Assembly (NCBI GenBank): GCA_015060115.1
Contig: SUZB01000005.1
Coordinates: 45,594 to 109,593, forward strand
Length of the DNA: 64,000 nucleotides
From: Rikenellaceae bacterium
GTDB lineage: Bacteria > Bacteroidota > Bacteroidia > Bacteroidales > Rikenellaceae
Direction: 5' to 3'
The translations under genes were made by a program, and so were the position numbers. Shown one piece after another: positions 1-10,428 of this stretch (position 1 is the first letter of the stretch; each line of letters opens with the position of its first letter). Under the pieces are notes generated by a model. It was not told the origin of the DNA and searched no databases. It worked only from the letters and a program-made list of their open reading frames with translations.

Positions 1-436
1 TAAACCTATCATCTACGGCACGATACATCGCCTCTGCCTCGGTCATAGGCTCTTCGCGAGGTAGCAACAAGACGACAAGCATCACGATAAGGGCAATCGA
101 TGCGATTACAAAACCTATAATAACACGCCAACGGCGCACTACGGGAATCTTCTCGGTATCCTCCGCAGGCAGAATATCGCGGGCGGTGCAGAAGTCGCTC
201 CACGAGGCATATCCCACAAACTTTGCCAATGCCGACAGGGTAGTAGGGCGTGGTGATATGGCATACGATGTGTGGGTGTAGAGGTGCTTGATAGAGGGTA
301 TATCGAGGCGGATGCCTATCTCCTCAAAGATAGCATCAGACAACGCACCATAATCCTCGGTCGTTGCAATAGAACGACCAAACTTGGTTGCTGTCATCTC
401 CTTCAAGCGCTCTATGTACTGCTCCTGTGTTGTCAT
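1..436 (-). CDS. Membrane protein of unknown function, 3'-truncated by the window edge
   Basis: An open frame runs from an ATG at 436 to the window edge, giving about 145 residues. The first 100 residues are soluble and include an LSALAKFVGYASWSDFC stretch of the helix-turn-helix-like type seen at the N-terminus of many Bacteroidetes membrane proteins. A hydrophobic helix (VIIGFVIASIALIVMLVVLL) follows at about residues 107-128, and then a polar segment begins. This suggests a cytoplasmic N-terminus, one membrane anchor and a periplasmic C-terminus, which is inference. A TACCTTTG box on the same strand at 443-450 lies so close to the ATG that the transcript would be almost leaderless if it is used. 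The gene follows mutS on the same strand across a 67-base gap. I do not recognise a specific family. Confidence 0.7.
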   Translation of the reverse strand, partial: MTTQEQYIERLKEMTATKFGRSIATTEDYGALSDAIFEEIGIRLDIPSIKHLYTHTSYAISPRPTTLSALAKFVGYASWSDFCTARDILPAEDTEKIPVVRRWRVIIGFVIASIALIVMLVVLLLPREEPMTEAEAMYRAVDDRF

Positions 437-503
437 TTCGGGCAAAGGTAAGCAAAAAGATTGATATACTACTGTTTAACGCACAATTATTTTAATAATT
501 GTC

Positions 504-3206
<2,703 letters not shown>

Positions 3207-3525
3207 ATCTTGTTATAGAACTCTTCTAAAAATTAATTAACAAGTTAGCGTTCATGAAGTTTTCTGTTTCGGTAGCTTCTGGATATCTCTCGCCCGCTTC
3301 TTCATTTTTTCTCGGCTACAATGCTTGCATTGCTTCTTCAGAATAGACTACGAACAGCCTCGAAATACTCTCCAAAATCTCCTCGACCAAATTATCAGAA
3401 CTTTCCTGCGTATTATCCTACAAAGATAGGATAAAAGTTTCAAAATTCAAAACTCCACTTTGCAGATACTTTTTTTATTGTCATTTATATCTGCTATTTT
3501 CTATGAAATATTTCGGCTTTGATAT
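3207..3525. other. AT-rich intergenic stretch upstream of the RNA/R-M cassette
   Basis: No frame here looks coding and no clear repeat is visible. Base composition shifts to AT-rich from about 3420, which may mark the left edge of the acquired restriction-modification cassette. Confidence 0.5.
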
Positions 3526-3556
3526 TTTGCCAATTGAGAAAATTTTCCTATATTTG
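3526..3556 (+). promoter_or_regulatory. Bacteroidetes-type promoter of the RNA leader / R-M cassette
   Basis: TTTG at 3526-3529 and TATATTTG at 3549-3556 are separated by 19 bases, an exact match to the Bacteroidetes TTTG / TAnnTTTG pattern. Transcription would begin near 3562, at the first helix of the structured RNA and about 305 bases before the methyltransferase ATG. Confidence 0.8.
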
Positions 3557-3559
3557 TAA

Positions 3560-3835
3560 TGTCGGAGTGTATGCTCTCGGCAGACATATTTATTAGTGAA
3601 AGTGTTTCGCTAATCCTTGACAATAAAATTTGGCGATTTTAAGAACACAAGGGTTGCAGATCACTCACTTCTTGTATCGGTATGTATATGTCGGCACATT
3701 CTGTGTCCGCACCCCATACTGTACAAGTGTGGGGTTTTGTTTATTTGTGTTCGGGTTACGCCAAATACCTATTGTCAGATAAACGAGCATCTCCACACTT
3801 TCTTTTTATAATCTATACCGTTATTGGAGATGTGG
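3560..3835 (+). ncRNA. Structured RNA leader, copy 1 (unassigned family)
   Basis: This stretch aligns with 13374-13675, and several helices are kept in both copies with different sequences. Seen here: an opening TGTC/GACA stem (about 3560-3585) around a GAG/CTC hairpin; a TTAGTGAAA/TTTCGCTAA hairpin with GTG loop near 3594-3614; nested long-range helices GACAATA 3619-3625 with 3770-3776, ATTTGGCG 3628-3635 with 3759-3766, and GAACACAA 3643-3650 with 3745-3752; a closing helix CATCTCC 3788-3794 with GGAGATG 3826-3832. CAAGTGTGG (from 3724) can pair with CCACACTT (3793-3800), and GTTTAT (3739-3744) with ATAAAC (3779-3784), giving likely pseudoknots. A promoter sits just upstream and the methyltransferase ATG is 33 bases downstream. 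It may act as a leader in cis or as a separate RNA; function is unknown. Confidence 0.75.
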
Positions 3836-3867
3836 CGGGAGGTAGTCGGGACTATCCCTAAAACCGT

Positions 3868-5094
3868 ATGAATTACAAAGTATTATCGTTATTCTCTGGT
3901 TGTGGAGGAATGGATATTGGCTTTGAAGGTGATTTCTTATGTTTAAAGAAATCTATAAACACATCAATACATCCTGATTGGGTTAAGGAAGATTGTGGTG
4001 AATGGGTGTTATTATCCTCAACTGGATTTCAAACTGTTTTCGCAAACGATATTAGGGTAGATGCTAAAACCGCATGGACAAAGTATTTCTCAAAGAAGAA
4101 AACAAATGCTAATAGTATCTATCATTTGGGTAGCATTGTCGATTTAGTTAAAGCATCTAAACATGGAGAGGATATATTCCCAAAAGATATTGATATAGTA
4201 ACAGGAGGTTTTCCTTGTCAAGATTTCTCTATTGCGGGCAAAAGGCAGGGCTTTGCATCGCAAAAAAGTCATACTGGAGGAAAATTGGATATCGGTGCGC
4301 CATCTATTGAAAGTAGGGGGCAGTTGTATATGTGGATGCGAGATGTAATATCTATAACCAAACCTAAATTATTTATTGCAGAAAACGTAAAAGGGTTAGC
4401 TGATTTGGCAGATGTTAAGGAGATTATTGAGCGAGATTTTGCCAATACCTGCAATTCGGGATATGTAGTAATTCCAGCCCAAGTACTCTATGCTGCTGAC
4501 TATGGTGTGCCACAATCTCGCAGTCGAGTAATATTTTTCGGATTTAAGAAGAGTGCCTTAAGAAAACAAGCTTTAGAAGCTTTGACAAGTGAGATGATTC
4601 CAGTGAAGTATAACCCTTATCCTGTTAAAACTCATGGAATTGACAATATGCCATATGTTACCTGTAACGATGCTTTTATCAACTTAGATGAACCGGATAT
4701 TTCGCTTGATTTATCGCAGAAGATATACTCGAAAGCAAAATTTATGGGCTCTCATTGTCAAGGACAAACGGAGATTAAATTGGATTCGATTGGCCCAACT
4801 ATTCGAGCAGAACATCACGGCAATATTGAGTACAGAAGACTCTCGGCAGAGCATGGCGGAAAACATACCGATGAACTTGCCAAAGGTTTAATAGAACGAA
4901 GATTGACCGTTAGAGAGTGTGCACGAATACAGACATTTCCAGATGACTATGAGTTTATTATTCCTAAAAGTGAAAGTCAGCCATCGTTGAGCTCCAGTGA
5001 TGCATACAAGATTATAGGCAATGCTGTTCCTTGTGTTTTGGCATATAACATTGCTAAGAATATAGCAGATAAGTGGAACTTATACTTTAAATAA
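3868..5094 (+). CDS. C5-cytosine DNA methyltransferase (type II R-M modification enzyme)
   Basis: The enzyme transfers a methyl group from S-adenosylmethionine to carbon 5 of cytosine in a specific site, protecting DNA from the partner nuclease. The 408 residues show the ordered motifs of the Dcm family: LFSGCGG near residues 8-14 (cofactor), GGFPCQDFS with catalytic Cys117, ENVKG (172-176), QSRSR (216-220) and a C-terminal IIGNAVP (382-388). The target-recognition region lies between about 225 and 330 and gives no readable specificity. The stop codon overlaps the nuclease start (TAATG). Composition is clearly more AT-rich than mutS or rsmD, and the gene interrupts housekeeping neighbours, so acquisition by transfer is likely. 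Expression probably passes through the structured RNA at 3560-3835. Confidence 0.95.
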   Translation: MNYKVLSLFSGCGGMDIGFEGDFLCLKKSINTSIHPDWVKEDCGEWVLLSSTGFQTVFANDIRVDAKTAWTKYFSKKKTNANSIYHLGSIVDLVKASKHGEDIFPKDIDIVTGGFPCQDFSIAGKRQGFASQKSHTGGKLDIGAPSIESRGQLYMWMRDVISITKPKLFIAENVKGLADLADVKEIIERDFANTCNSGYVVIPAQVLYAADYGVPQSRSRVIFFGFKKSALRKQALEALTSEMIPVKYNPYPVKTHGIDNMPYVTCNDAFINLDEPDISLDLSQKIYSKAKFMGSHCQGQTEIKLDSIGPTIRAEHHGNIEYRRLSAEHGGKHTDELAKGLIERRLTVRECARIQTFPDDYEFIIPKSESQPSLSSSDAYKIIGNAVPCVLAYNIAKNIADKWNLYFK

Positions 5095-6158
5095 TGATAG
5101 TCTTAGATAATCCCAAGCCGACAATTAAAGAGTTTAGGGAGTTGATGGGTAATGTTGATAAACATTTAAATCATAGCGCCAACAATAATTCATCATATTT
5201 CCTTAAACGCAGTGGTACCGATTTGGAAAAGGATGTCCGAGATGCTGCAATAGAGTGCGCCAAGCATACAAAATTTGAGGGTAGTATTCAATTGGTGTCG
5301 GGAATCTCTTTCCCTGATATAATTGCGTCTAAATATTTTGGGATTGAGGTAAAGAGCACTCTTTCGAATAATTGGAAAACAATTGGAAATTCGATCTTGG
5401 AAACAACAAGGGTTGATGAGATTGAAAGGGTGTTCTTAACTTTTGGCAAATTGGGTCAGCCTGTTGAATTTCTATCGCGACCATACGAGGAGTGTTTGTC
5501 GGGTGTCGCCGTTACTCATTATCCAAGATATCAAATAGATATGTCGCTTAAAGATGGTGAATCAATATTTGATAAGATGGGTATTGGGTATGATGAGTTT
5601 CGCAGTATGCCAAATCCAGTAACATCTGTTGCTGAATACTATAAATCTCAACTAAAGCAGGGGGAAAGTTTGTGGTGGGCAGGAGGTAAAAATGAATCAA
5701 TACCAATAACTGCAAGATTGTGGCGAACTTTGAAAGCATCTGAAAAGGATGAGTTAGAAGCCACCATATATGTCTACTTCCCAGAAACAATTATGTCGAG
5801 AAATCAATTTAAGTACGACAGAGCTACATTGTGGTTAGCTACGCAAAAGGGAATAATCAATGCCAATGTGCGAGATTCGTTCTCGTCTGGAGGTAGAGAG
5901 ATGATGAAAACTATAGATGGTCGCTATGTGGAAATGCCTGCAGTATTTAGAAAAATAGCTGAGCATATAGACTATATTGGGGAAATATTAGCGTTTACAC
6001 CATCTTCTATATTTATTGATAATTGGGGTGGAAAAATCCATTCAAATAGGGTAAAGCAATGGATAAACCTCGTCATAAGTGAAACAAATGATTTATCTAT
6101 GAGGAGAAATGCAAAAGGTGTATTGGAAAAGATATTTTACGATGCAGATTTGTTATGA
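5094..6158 (+). CDS. Type II restriction endonuclease, PD-(D/E)xK type
   Basis: The 354-residue protein is translated from an ATG overlapping the methyltransferase stop by one base, so the two are coupled. Residues 73-87 (FPDIIASKYFGIEVK) fit the PD...(D/E)xK metal-binding catalytic core, with Asp75, Glu85 and Lys87 as candidate catalytic residues; an upstream acidic residue (Glu46) could complete the site. The pairing with a C5 methyltransferase and the matching AT-rich composition support a restriction role. Seen: motif and gene order. Inferred: cleavage activity and a recognition site shared with the methyltransferase. The specificity cannot be read from sequence alone. Confidence 0.85.
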   Translation: MIVLDNPKPTIKEFRELMGNVDKHLNHSANNNSSYFLKRSGTDLEKDVRDAAIECAKHTKFEGSIQLVSGISFPDIIASKYFGIEVKSTLSNNWKTIGNSILETTRVDEIERVFLTFGKLGQPVEFLSRPYEECLSGVAVTHYPRYQIDMSLKDGESIFDKMGIGYDEFRSMPNPVTSVAEYYKSQLKQGESLWWAGGKNESIPITARLWRTLKASEKDELEATIYVYFPETIMSRNQFKYDRATLWLATQKGIINANVRDSFSSGGREMMKTIDGRYVEMPAVFRKIAEHIDYIGEILAFTPSSIFIDNWGGKIHSNRVKQWINLVISETNDLSMRRNAKGVLEKIFYDADLL

Positions 6159-6202
6159 TGTTTGTTGCTGTTTGCATATGTGAAGTAGGTAATCGTTTGA
6201 AG

Positions 6203-6235
6203 AAAAAGGTTTTAGCTTGCGGCTAAAACCTTTTT
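6203..6235. terminator. Bidirectional intrinsic terminator
   Basis: Arms AAAAAGGTTTTAGC (6203-6216) and GCTAAAACCTTTTT (6222-6235) form a 14-bp hairpin with A and T tracts on the outside. It lies between the convergent endonuclease and RecD-like genes and can serve both. Confidence 0.85.
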
Positions 6236-6238
6236 CGT

Positions 6239-7654
6239 TTATTCAAAGAAGCGGTCGTCGAAGTTTACCAAATATACTCGTTCGGTGGCGCGAGTTATGG
6301 CTGTGTAGAGCCAGCGCAACATATCTTTCGACATTGGCTCATCGCCAAAGATGCAACGGTCTATAAATACCGCCTTCCATTGGCCACCCTGTGCCTTATG
6401 GCAGGTTACGGCGTAGGCAAACTTTACCTGCATAGCGTTGAAGTGGGGATTTTCGCGTATCGCTCTGTAACGCTTGCCTTTAGCCTTAATATCTTCGTAG
6501 TCCTTCTCCACTTCGTAGAAGAGTTTTAGGCTCTGCTCACGGGTTAGTGATGGCGACTCGGAAGATAGGGTGTCGAGCAATACTTTGACCTCCATCTCAT
6601 AGTCATCGTAGTCGGGAAACTGCAGCACAGCATCAATAAATCTGAAGCCGTAGAAGTCCTCATATCGGCGTATACGCTTTAGGCGTGCCACATCGCCATT
6701 TGCCACAAACGACATAGGCGACTTCTCATCGCGCTCGGCATAGTGATAGTTGTTCTTCACGATCATCAACATATCGCCACTCTCAATCTCCTCTTCTGCC
6801 GAGAGATTGTAGCGGCGTATGCCCTCGTTGTAGCGGTTGGCACGCTTGTTAGAGCGGGTGATTACGATTGTCTCATCACGGCCATATCTGTCGTAGCAAT
6901 CTTGCAGTGTCTCAAGGAGTTCGCTGCCCTCCACGCGCCGAAAATCGGGGTGCGTAAGGTCGAACTTGGGGATTTCGTAAATCCTATTTTCGAGCATACA
7001 GCGTAGCATCGTGGCATTGAACAGAATACCCGAATCTTGCGACTGGCGCACCACCTCGTCCATAGTGCCATACTTGACATCGCCATATGGTAGCAACTCG
7101 TGAGGGTCGAGTGCAGGGCTGAAGTCATCGCCTACGGGAGGTAGCTGTGCATCGTCGCCAACAAGCATCAAGCGGCACTTCTTGCCTGTGCGGACATATT
7201 GTATTAGGTCATCGAGGAGGTTGCCTGTACCGAATACAGCACCCTCGGCAGCGTGTGCCGAGAGCATAGATGCCTCGTCTACGATAAATATGGCCTCCTT
7301 CTCGCGATTGTAGTCCAACGAAAATTTTGAGTCGATATCGGCTATCGAGCGCTCGCGATAAATCTTCTTGTGGATAGTATATGCCGTCTCGCCGGAGTAG
7401 CGTGTAAGCACTTTTGCGGCACGCCCCGTAGGGGCGAGTAGTATAGGTTTGATTCCCAACTCTTTAAGCGCTGCAACAAAGGCGGCGATTATCGTTGTCT
7501 TGCCCGTGCCGGCGTAGCCATTGAGCAAAAATATTCGCTCGTGCTCCTCAGACGAAAGCCACTCCGACAACTTTTCTATGATTTTTTTTTGATTAAAAGT
7601 TGCTTCGAACGATAATTTTGCGTAAATTTGATGCGAAATATGTGTGCTAAGCAT
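6239..7654 (-). CDS. RecD-like DNA helicase / ATP-dependent exonuclease family protein
   Basis: A superfamily 1B helicase of 471 residues. It shows Walker A GYAGTGKTT (46-54), the APTGRAAKVL motif, Walker B IFIVDEASML, GDDAQLPPVG (motif III), CHKAQGGQW (motif V-like) and a terminal YTAITRATERVYLV (motif VI). These match the RecD/AAA_30 group that is often annotated in Bacteroidetes as an ATP-dependent RecD-like helicase acting alone without RecB/RecC. It probably unwinds DNA 5' to 3' during repair; this is family knowledge. It is transcribed alone, ends at the bidirectional hairpin after the R-M pair, and is divergent from the gene at 7716. Confidence 0.88.
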   Translation of the reverse strand: MLSTHISHQIYAKLSFEATFNQKKIIEKLSEWLSSEEHERIFLLNGYAGTGKTTIIAAFVAALKELGIKPILLAPTGRAAKVLTRYSGETAYTIHKKIYRERSIADIDSKFSLDYNREKEAIFIVDEASMLSAHAAEGAVFGTGNLLDDLIQYVRTGKKCRLMLVGDDAQLPPVGDDFSPALDPHELLPYGDVKYGTMDEVVRQSQDSGILFNATMLRCMLENRIYEIPKFDLTHPDFRRVEGSELLETLQDCYDRYGRDETIVITRSNKRANRYNEGIRRYNLSAEEEIESGDMLMIVKNNYHYAERDEKSPMSFVANGDVARLKRIRRYEDFYGFRFIDAVLQFPDYDDYEMEVKVLLDTLSSESPSLTREQSLKLFYEVEKDYEDIKAKGKRYRAIRENPHFNAMQVKFAYAVTCHKAQGGQWKAVFIDRCIFGDEPMSKDMLRWLYTAITRATERVYLVNFDDRFFE

Positions 7655-7715
7655 AGCGCTCTATATTTTTTAACTTTGTAAAACTGGATACAAACTTAAA
7701 AATAAATAATCAAAA

Positions 7716-8504
7716 ATGAAAAAAGTATTACAGATTTTGTTGCTAGTAGCCATTGTTGGCTTAGTCTATTGGATCTATGGTATGATTGAGACTCCCGTGA
7801 AGTTCGAGCAGCACTTCCACCAGCGCGAGGCAGCTGTTATCGAGGCTGAGGAGTATATCGTACCCCTTGTGCAGGCTTATCGTGATGCTAACCCCAAGAA
7901 GGAGTTTACTACTAACTGGGACGAGCTTATCGATTTCGCATTGAACGGCACTGTTGAGTATCGTAGCCAGATCTACGATGAGAACAACTTGGAGAATGCT
8001 GCAATCCTCGCAGAGCTTCGCAAGGACAAGAACTGGAAGAACGAGCGCGTTGTGGCTGTCCCTGCTCGCGACACCCTCTTTGATGATGCTCTTGGCACTT
8101 GCCGTCTTACCGAGGAGCAGATCAAGAACCTTCGTTATATCCCCTTCACCGACAATGTAGAGTTTGAGCTCGACACCGCAACTTATGAGTTGGGTACCTA
8201 CAAGACTCACCTTATCCGTTGCCACGCTCCCTACATCAAGTTTATCGATGTCGAGACCTACAATCAGGAGTTCTGGAACAAGCTCGACGAGAAGTTCAAC
8301 CTCTTCATCAACCACTCTGAGGCTTCTGAGGACTTCAAGAAGATGAAGGCCGATGGTTTGAAGAAGACCGTTACCAAGGAGGAGAAGTACAAGATTGGCT
8401 CGGCTCACCCCATCGATATGGATTTGGAGTTCTTCGGTGTTACCTTCGGTAGCCTTGAGGAGCCTACCAACGAGGCTGGTAACTGGAGCGCTAAGGGTAA
8501 CTAA
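7716..8504 (+). CDS. Conserved hypothetical protein with N-terminal membrane anchor
   Basis: The 262 residues start with a hydrophobic helix (MKKVLQILLLVAIVGLVYWI, about residues 3-23) that may be a signal anchor. The rest is charged and soluble with no obvious enzyme motif. A TAACTTTG promoter -7 box lies at 7671-7678. The stop overlaps the next ATG by one base, which places it in an operon with the DUF3822-like gene and rsmD. I recognise it only as a Bacteroidetes hypothetical protein. Confidence 0.8.
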   Translation: MKKVLQILLLVAIVGLVYWIYGMIETPVKFEQHFHQREAAVIEAEEYIVPLVQAYRDANPKKEFTTNWDELIDFALNGTVEYRSQIYDENNLENAAILAELRKDKNWKNERVVAVPARDTLFDDALGTCRLTEEQIKNLRYIPFTDNVEFELDTATYELGTYKTHLIRCHAPYIKFIDVETYNQEFWNKLDEKFNLFINHSEASEDFKKMKADGLKKTVTKEEKYKIGSAHPIDMDLEFFGVTFGSLEEPTNEAGNWSAKGN

Positions 8505-9076
8505 TGACAACCCATAATAGTAAAAATAAAGTGTCCATCCGCCTTGAGTCGGGTGGACACTCTTTTTCCGAGGAGCAGCTAAGCCAGGCTCTCGCATCGG
8601 GAGAGGGTGTCGAGGTGGAGATAATCACACCTCGCACTACGCTTATGCCCGCCGAGGCTCGCCTTGCGCCTGCCGAGGTGCTGCGTATGGCTGGCCTTGC
8701 ACCCCTCGCTACGGAGTGCGCCGTAGAGTCGGTGGCTGTTGATGGTAGGGTAGCAGTGATGGCCATAGATAGTGCGTTGTACGCTCGTCTTAGCGGGTGT
8801 TCTGTCGCTTACCTGTCGCCATTAGCCTCGGTAGATTGCTCGCGTGAGGGTGTGATGCTCAACCTTATCGGCTCGGTGCTATATCTCCATATTGTCGAGG
8901 GTGGGGTGTTGCGTGTTGCCGAGGCGTTACCCGTAGCGACAGATGCCGATATCCTCTACTATCTTGAGCGCTTCAACGAGGTATACCTTATATATAATAG
9001 AGCTGTATATATCAAGGGTGATGACCGCCTTGCGCCCATCGTCCGAAGAGTTTTTAAGAGTGTAATATGCGAATAA
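8504..9076 (+). CDS. DUF3822-like protein
   Basis: A 190-residue protein, one-base overlapped with the upstream gene and overlapping rsmD by ten bases. DUF3822 proteins commonly lie directly before rsmD in Bacteroidetes, and the C-terminal part here (ILYYLERFNEVYLIYN followed by a short basic tail) resembles them. They are thought to have an actin/hexokinase-like fold but no known function. The N-terminal third is shorter and rich in Ala and Glu, and the whole protein is shorter than DUF3822 proteins I recall. The family call depends largely on position. Confidence 0.6.
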   Translation: MTTHNSKNKVSIRLESGGHSFSEEQLSQALASGEGVEVEIITPRTTLMPAEARLAPAEVLRMAGLAPLATECAVESVAVDGRVAVMAIDSALYARLSGCSVAYLSPLASVDCSREGVMLNLIGSVLYLHIVEGGVLRVAEALPVATDADILYYLERFNEVYLIYNRAVYIKGDDRLAPIVRRVFKSVICE

Positions 9077-9603
9077 TAAGCGGAAAATATCGTGGCCGTA
9101 CCATTGTGCCACCTCGTAACCTTAGAGCTCGTCCTACAACCGACTTTGCCAAGGAGAATCTGTTTAATGTCCTTGTCAATCTTGTAGACTTTGAGGAGCT
9201 CGATGTTCTCGACCTATTTTCGGGTACGGGCTCTATTAGCTATGAGTTTGCCTCGCGCGAAGCACATAGCGTAACCTCTGTCGAGGTGAATAGCGTTCAC
9301 CATAACTTTATACGCCAGACTGCCCGCGACCTAAAATTTGAGAATTTCTTTGCTGTGAAGGCAAATGTTTTCCTTTATCTGAAGAGTTGCACCAAGCAAT
9401 TCGACCTGATTTTCTCGGATGCTCCCTATGACTTGGAGGGTAGCGAGGAGGTTATCAAACTTGTTTTTGAGCGAAATCTGCTCCGTGAGGGCGGAATGCT
9501 CATCTTTGAGCACTCAAAAGAGAAGAATTTCTCGGAATATGAAAACTTTTGGCAATTAAGAAGTTACGGTAGTGTGCAGTTTTCGTTCTTCAAAAAAGAT
9601 TAA
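9067..9603 (+). CDS. rsmD: 16S rRNA (guanine-N2)-methyltransferase RsmD
   Basis: RsmD methylates G966 (E. coli numbering) of 16S rRNA in the 30S subunit. The 178 residues fit the family length. Visible motifs are the N-terminal MRIISGKYRGR and RPTTDFAKENLFN, the SAM-binding LDLFSGTGSIS (48-58), and a late FEHSKE. The catalytic motif IV, usually DPPY or NPPY, reads DAPY here (118-121), keeping the Asp and Tyr but replacing the first proline. The start overlaps the upstream gene by ten bases. Transcription of this three-gene operon probably ends just before the tRNA-Asp promoter at 9632. Confidence 0.93.
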   Translation: MRIISGKYRGRTIVPPRNLRARPTTDFAKENLFNVLVNLVDFEELDVLDLFSGTGSISYEFASREAHSVTSVEVNSVHHNFIRQTARDLKFENFFAVKANVFLYLKSCTKQFDLIFSDAPYDLEGSEEVIKLVFERNLLREGGMLIFEHSKEKNFSEYENFWQLRSYGSVQFSFFKKD

Positions 9604-9631
9604 TTTTTTTTTGAAAAAAGTTGCAAAAATA

Positions 9632-9662
9632 TTTGCAGGTTACAAAATTTGTAGTACCTTTG
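9632..9662 (+). promoter_or_regulatory. Promoter of tRNA-Asp
   Basis: TTTG (9632-9635), a 19-base gap and TACCTTTG (9655-9662) match the Bacteroidetes consensus. Transcription would start about 43 bases before the mature tRNA. Confidence 0.8.
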
Positions 9663-9711
9663 CAATCGCAATCGGGAAACAAAAGCCCGGTAGCAAGGTT
9701 CTAAAAATCTT

Positions 9712-9788
9712 GGTGCGTTAGTTCAGCTGGTTAGAATACGTGCCTGTCACGCACGGGGTCAGGGGTTCGAGTCCCCTACGCACCGCCA
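9712..9788 (+). tRNA. tRNA-Asp (GTC)
   Basis: A full cloverleaf can be drawn. The acceptor stem is GGTGCGT with ACGCACC, the anticodon loop CTGTCAC gives GTC, and the T-arm is GGGG-TTCGAGT-CCCC. The discriminator is G and the CCA end is encoded. Its last 24 bases recur at 10061 and 10330, which is what integration events at a tRNA 3' end leave behind. Confidence 0.96.
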
Positions 9789-9790
9789 AA

Positions 9791-9918
9791 TTTCAAACAA
9801 CGAAGCCACTTGTAAAAGTGGCTTTTGTTTTTTTTGTATATATGGCTTTATGAATGAACTCATAGCTCATATATACAAAATAGTTAGCCTCGCATAAGCG
9901 AGGCTTTGTTGTTTGAAA
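9791..9918. repeat. Long palindrome with nested terminators after tRNA-Asp
   Basis: Outer arms TTTCAAACAACGAAGCC (9791-9807) and GGCTTTGTTGTTTGAAA (9902-9918) are nearly perfectly complementary. Nested inside are AAGCCACTT/AAGTGGCTT (9803-9824, followed by a T tract, so an intrinsic terminator for tRNA-Asp), a GTATATATG/CATATATAC hairpin, and AGCCTCGC/GCGAGGCT (9886-9905). The architecture resembles the palindromic gene-end elements at 19917, 23277 and 41527, but the sequence differs. Confidence 0.7.
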
Positions 9919-9954
9919 CTTGGTGTGGTGTTTGGGCGCTGCTCACGATTTACG

Positions 9955-10148
9955 GGGTTGAGCCGATATGATAGTGATTTATTGCTCGGCCTTCAGCCTG
10001 CGCTTTTTTTTTATCAGGTATCGGCTCTACGGCTTAAACCGCATCGAAATGCGGTTAGCCGTTCGAGTCCCCTACGCACCGCCAGGAAAGATGATCGAAA
10101 GGTCATCTTTTTTTTGTTTGTACGCGAGAGGTGTAGAGCGGTGCTCTA
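9955..10148 (+). repeat. Repeat A, copy 1 (contains a tRNA-Asp 3'-end copy)
   Basis: About 194 bp, repeated nearly exactly 270 bp downstream. It contains a GAGCCGAT/ATCGGCTC hairpin, an ACGGCT..AACCGCAT/ATGCGGTT..AGCCGT hairpin, then 24 bases identical to the 3' end of tRNA-Asp (10061-10084, including CCA), then an intrinsic terminator AAGATGA/TCATCTT with a T run. The tRNA-like part has no matching acceptor or T-stem partner, so it is not a working tRNA. It may be an attachment-site remnant or a tRNA-derived transcript. Confidence 0.75.
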
Positions 10149-10224
10149 TCGTATTTGCCTACGGCAATAACACCTCTCGCAACCACTCACCATATTCGGT
10201 GCGTAGCGGTACTCTCAGTAGTTG

Positions 10225-10416
10225 GGGTTGAGCCGATGTTATAGCGATTTATTGCTCGGCCTTTAGCCTGCGCTTTTTTTTATAAGGTATCGGCTCTACG
10301 GCTTAAACCGCATCGAAATGCGGTTAGCCGTTCGAGTCCCTACGCACCGCCAAGAAAGATGATCGAAAGGTCATCTTTTTTTTGTTTGTAGGCGAGAGGT
10401 GTAGAGCGATGCTCTA
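10225..10416 (+). repeat. Repeat A, copy 2
   Basis: Near-identical to the unit 270 bp upstream, including both hairpins, the tRNA-Asp 3'-end copy (10330-10352, one C shorter) and the terminator hairpin with its T run. It ends in GTAGAGC/GCTCTAC, a small hairpin present in both copies. Confidence 0.75.
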
Positions 10417-10428
10417 CCACGATAGATG

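Noticed and set aside
3617..3811. 64-codon open frame on the plus strand
   Set aside because: It lies wholly inside structured RNA copy 1, has no family pattern, and the matching region of copy 2 encodes a different, unrelated frame.
10021..10084. A second functional tRNA gene in repeat A
   Set aside because: Only the 3' end of tRNA-Asp is present; acceptor and T-stem partners are missing.
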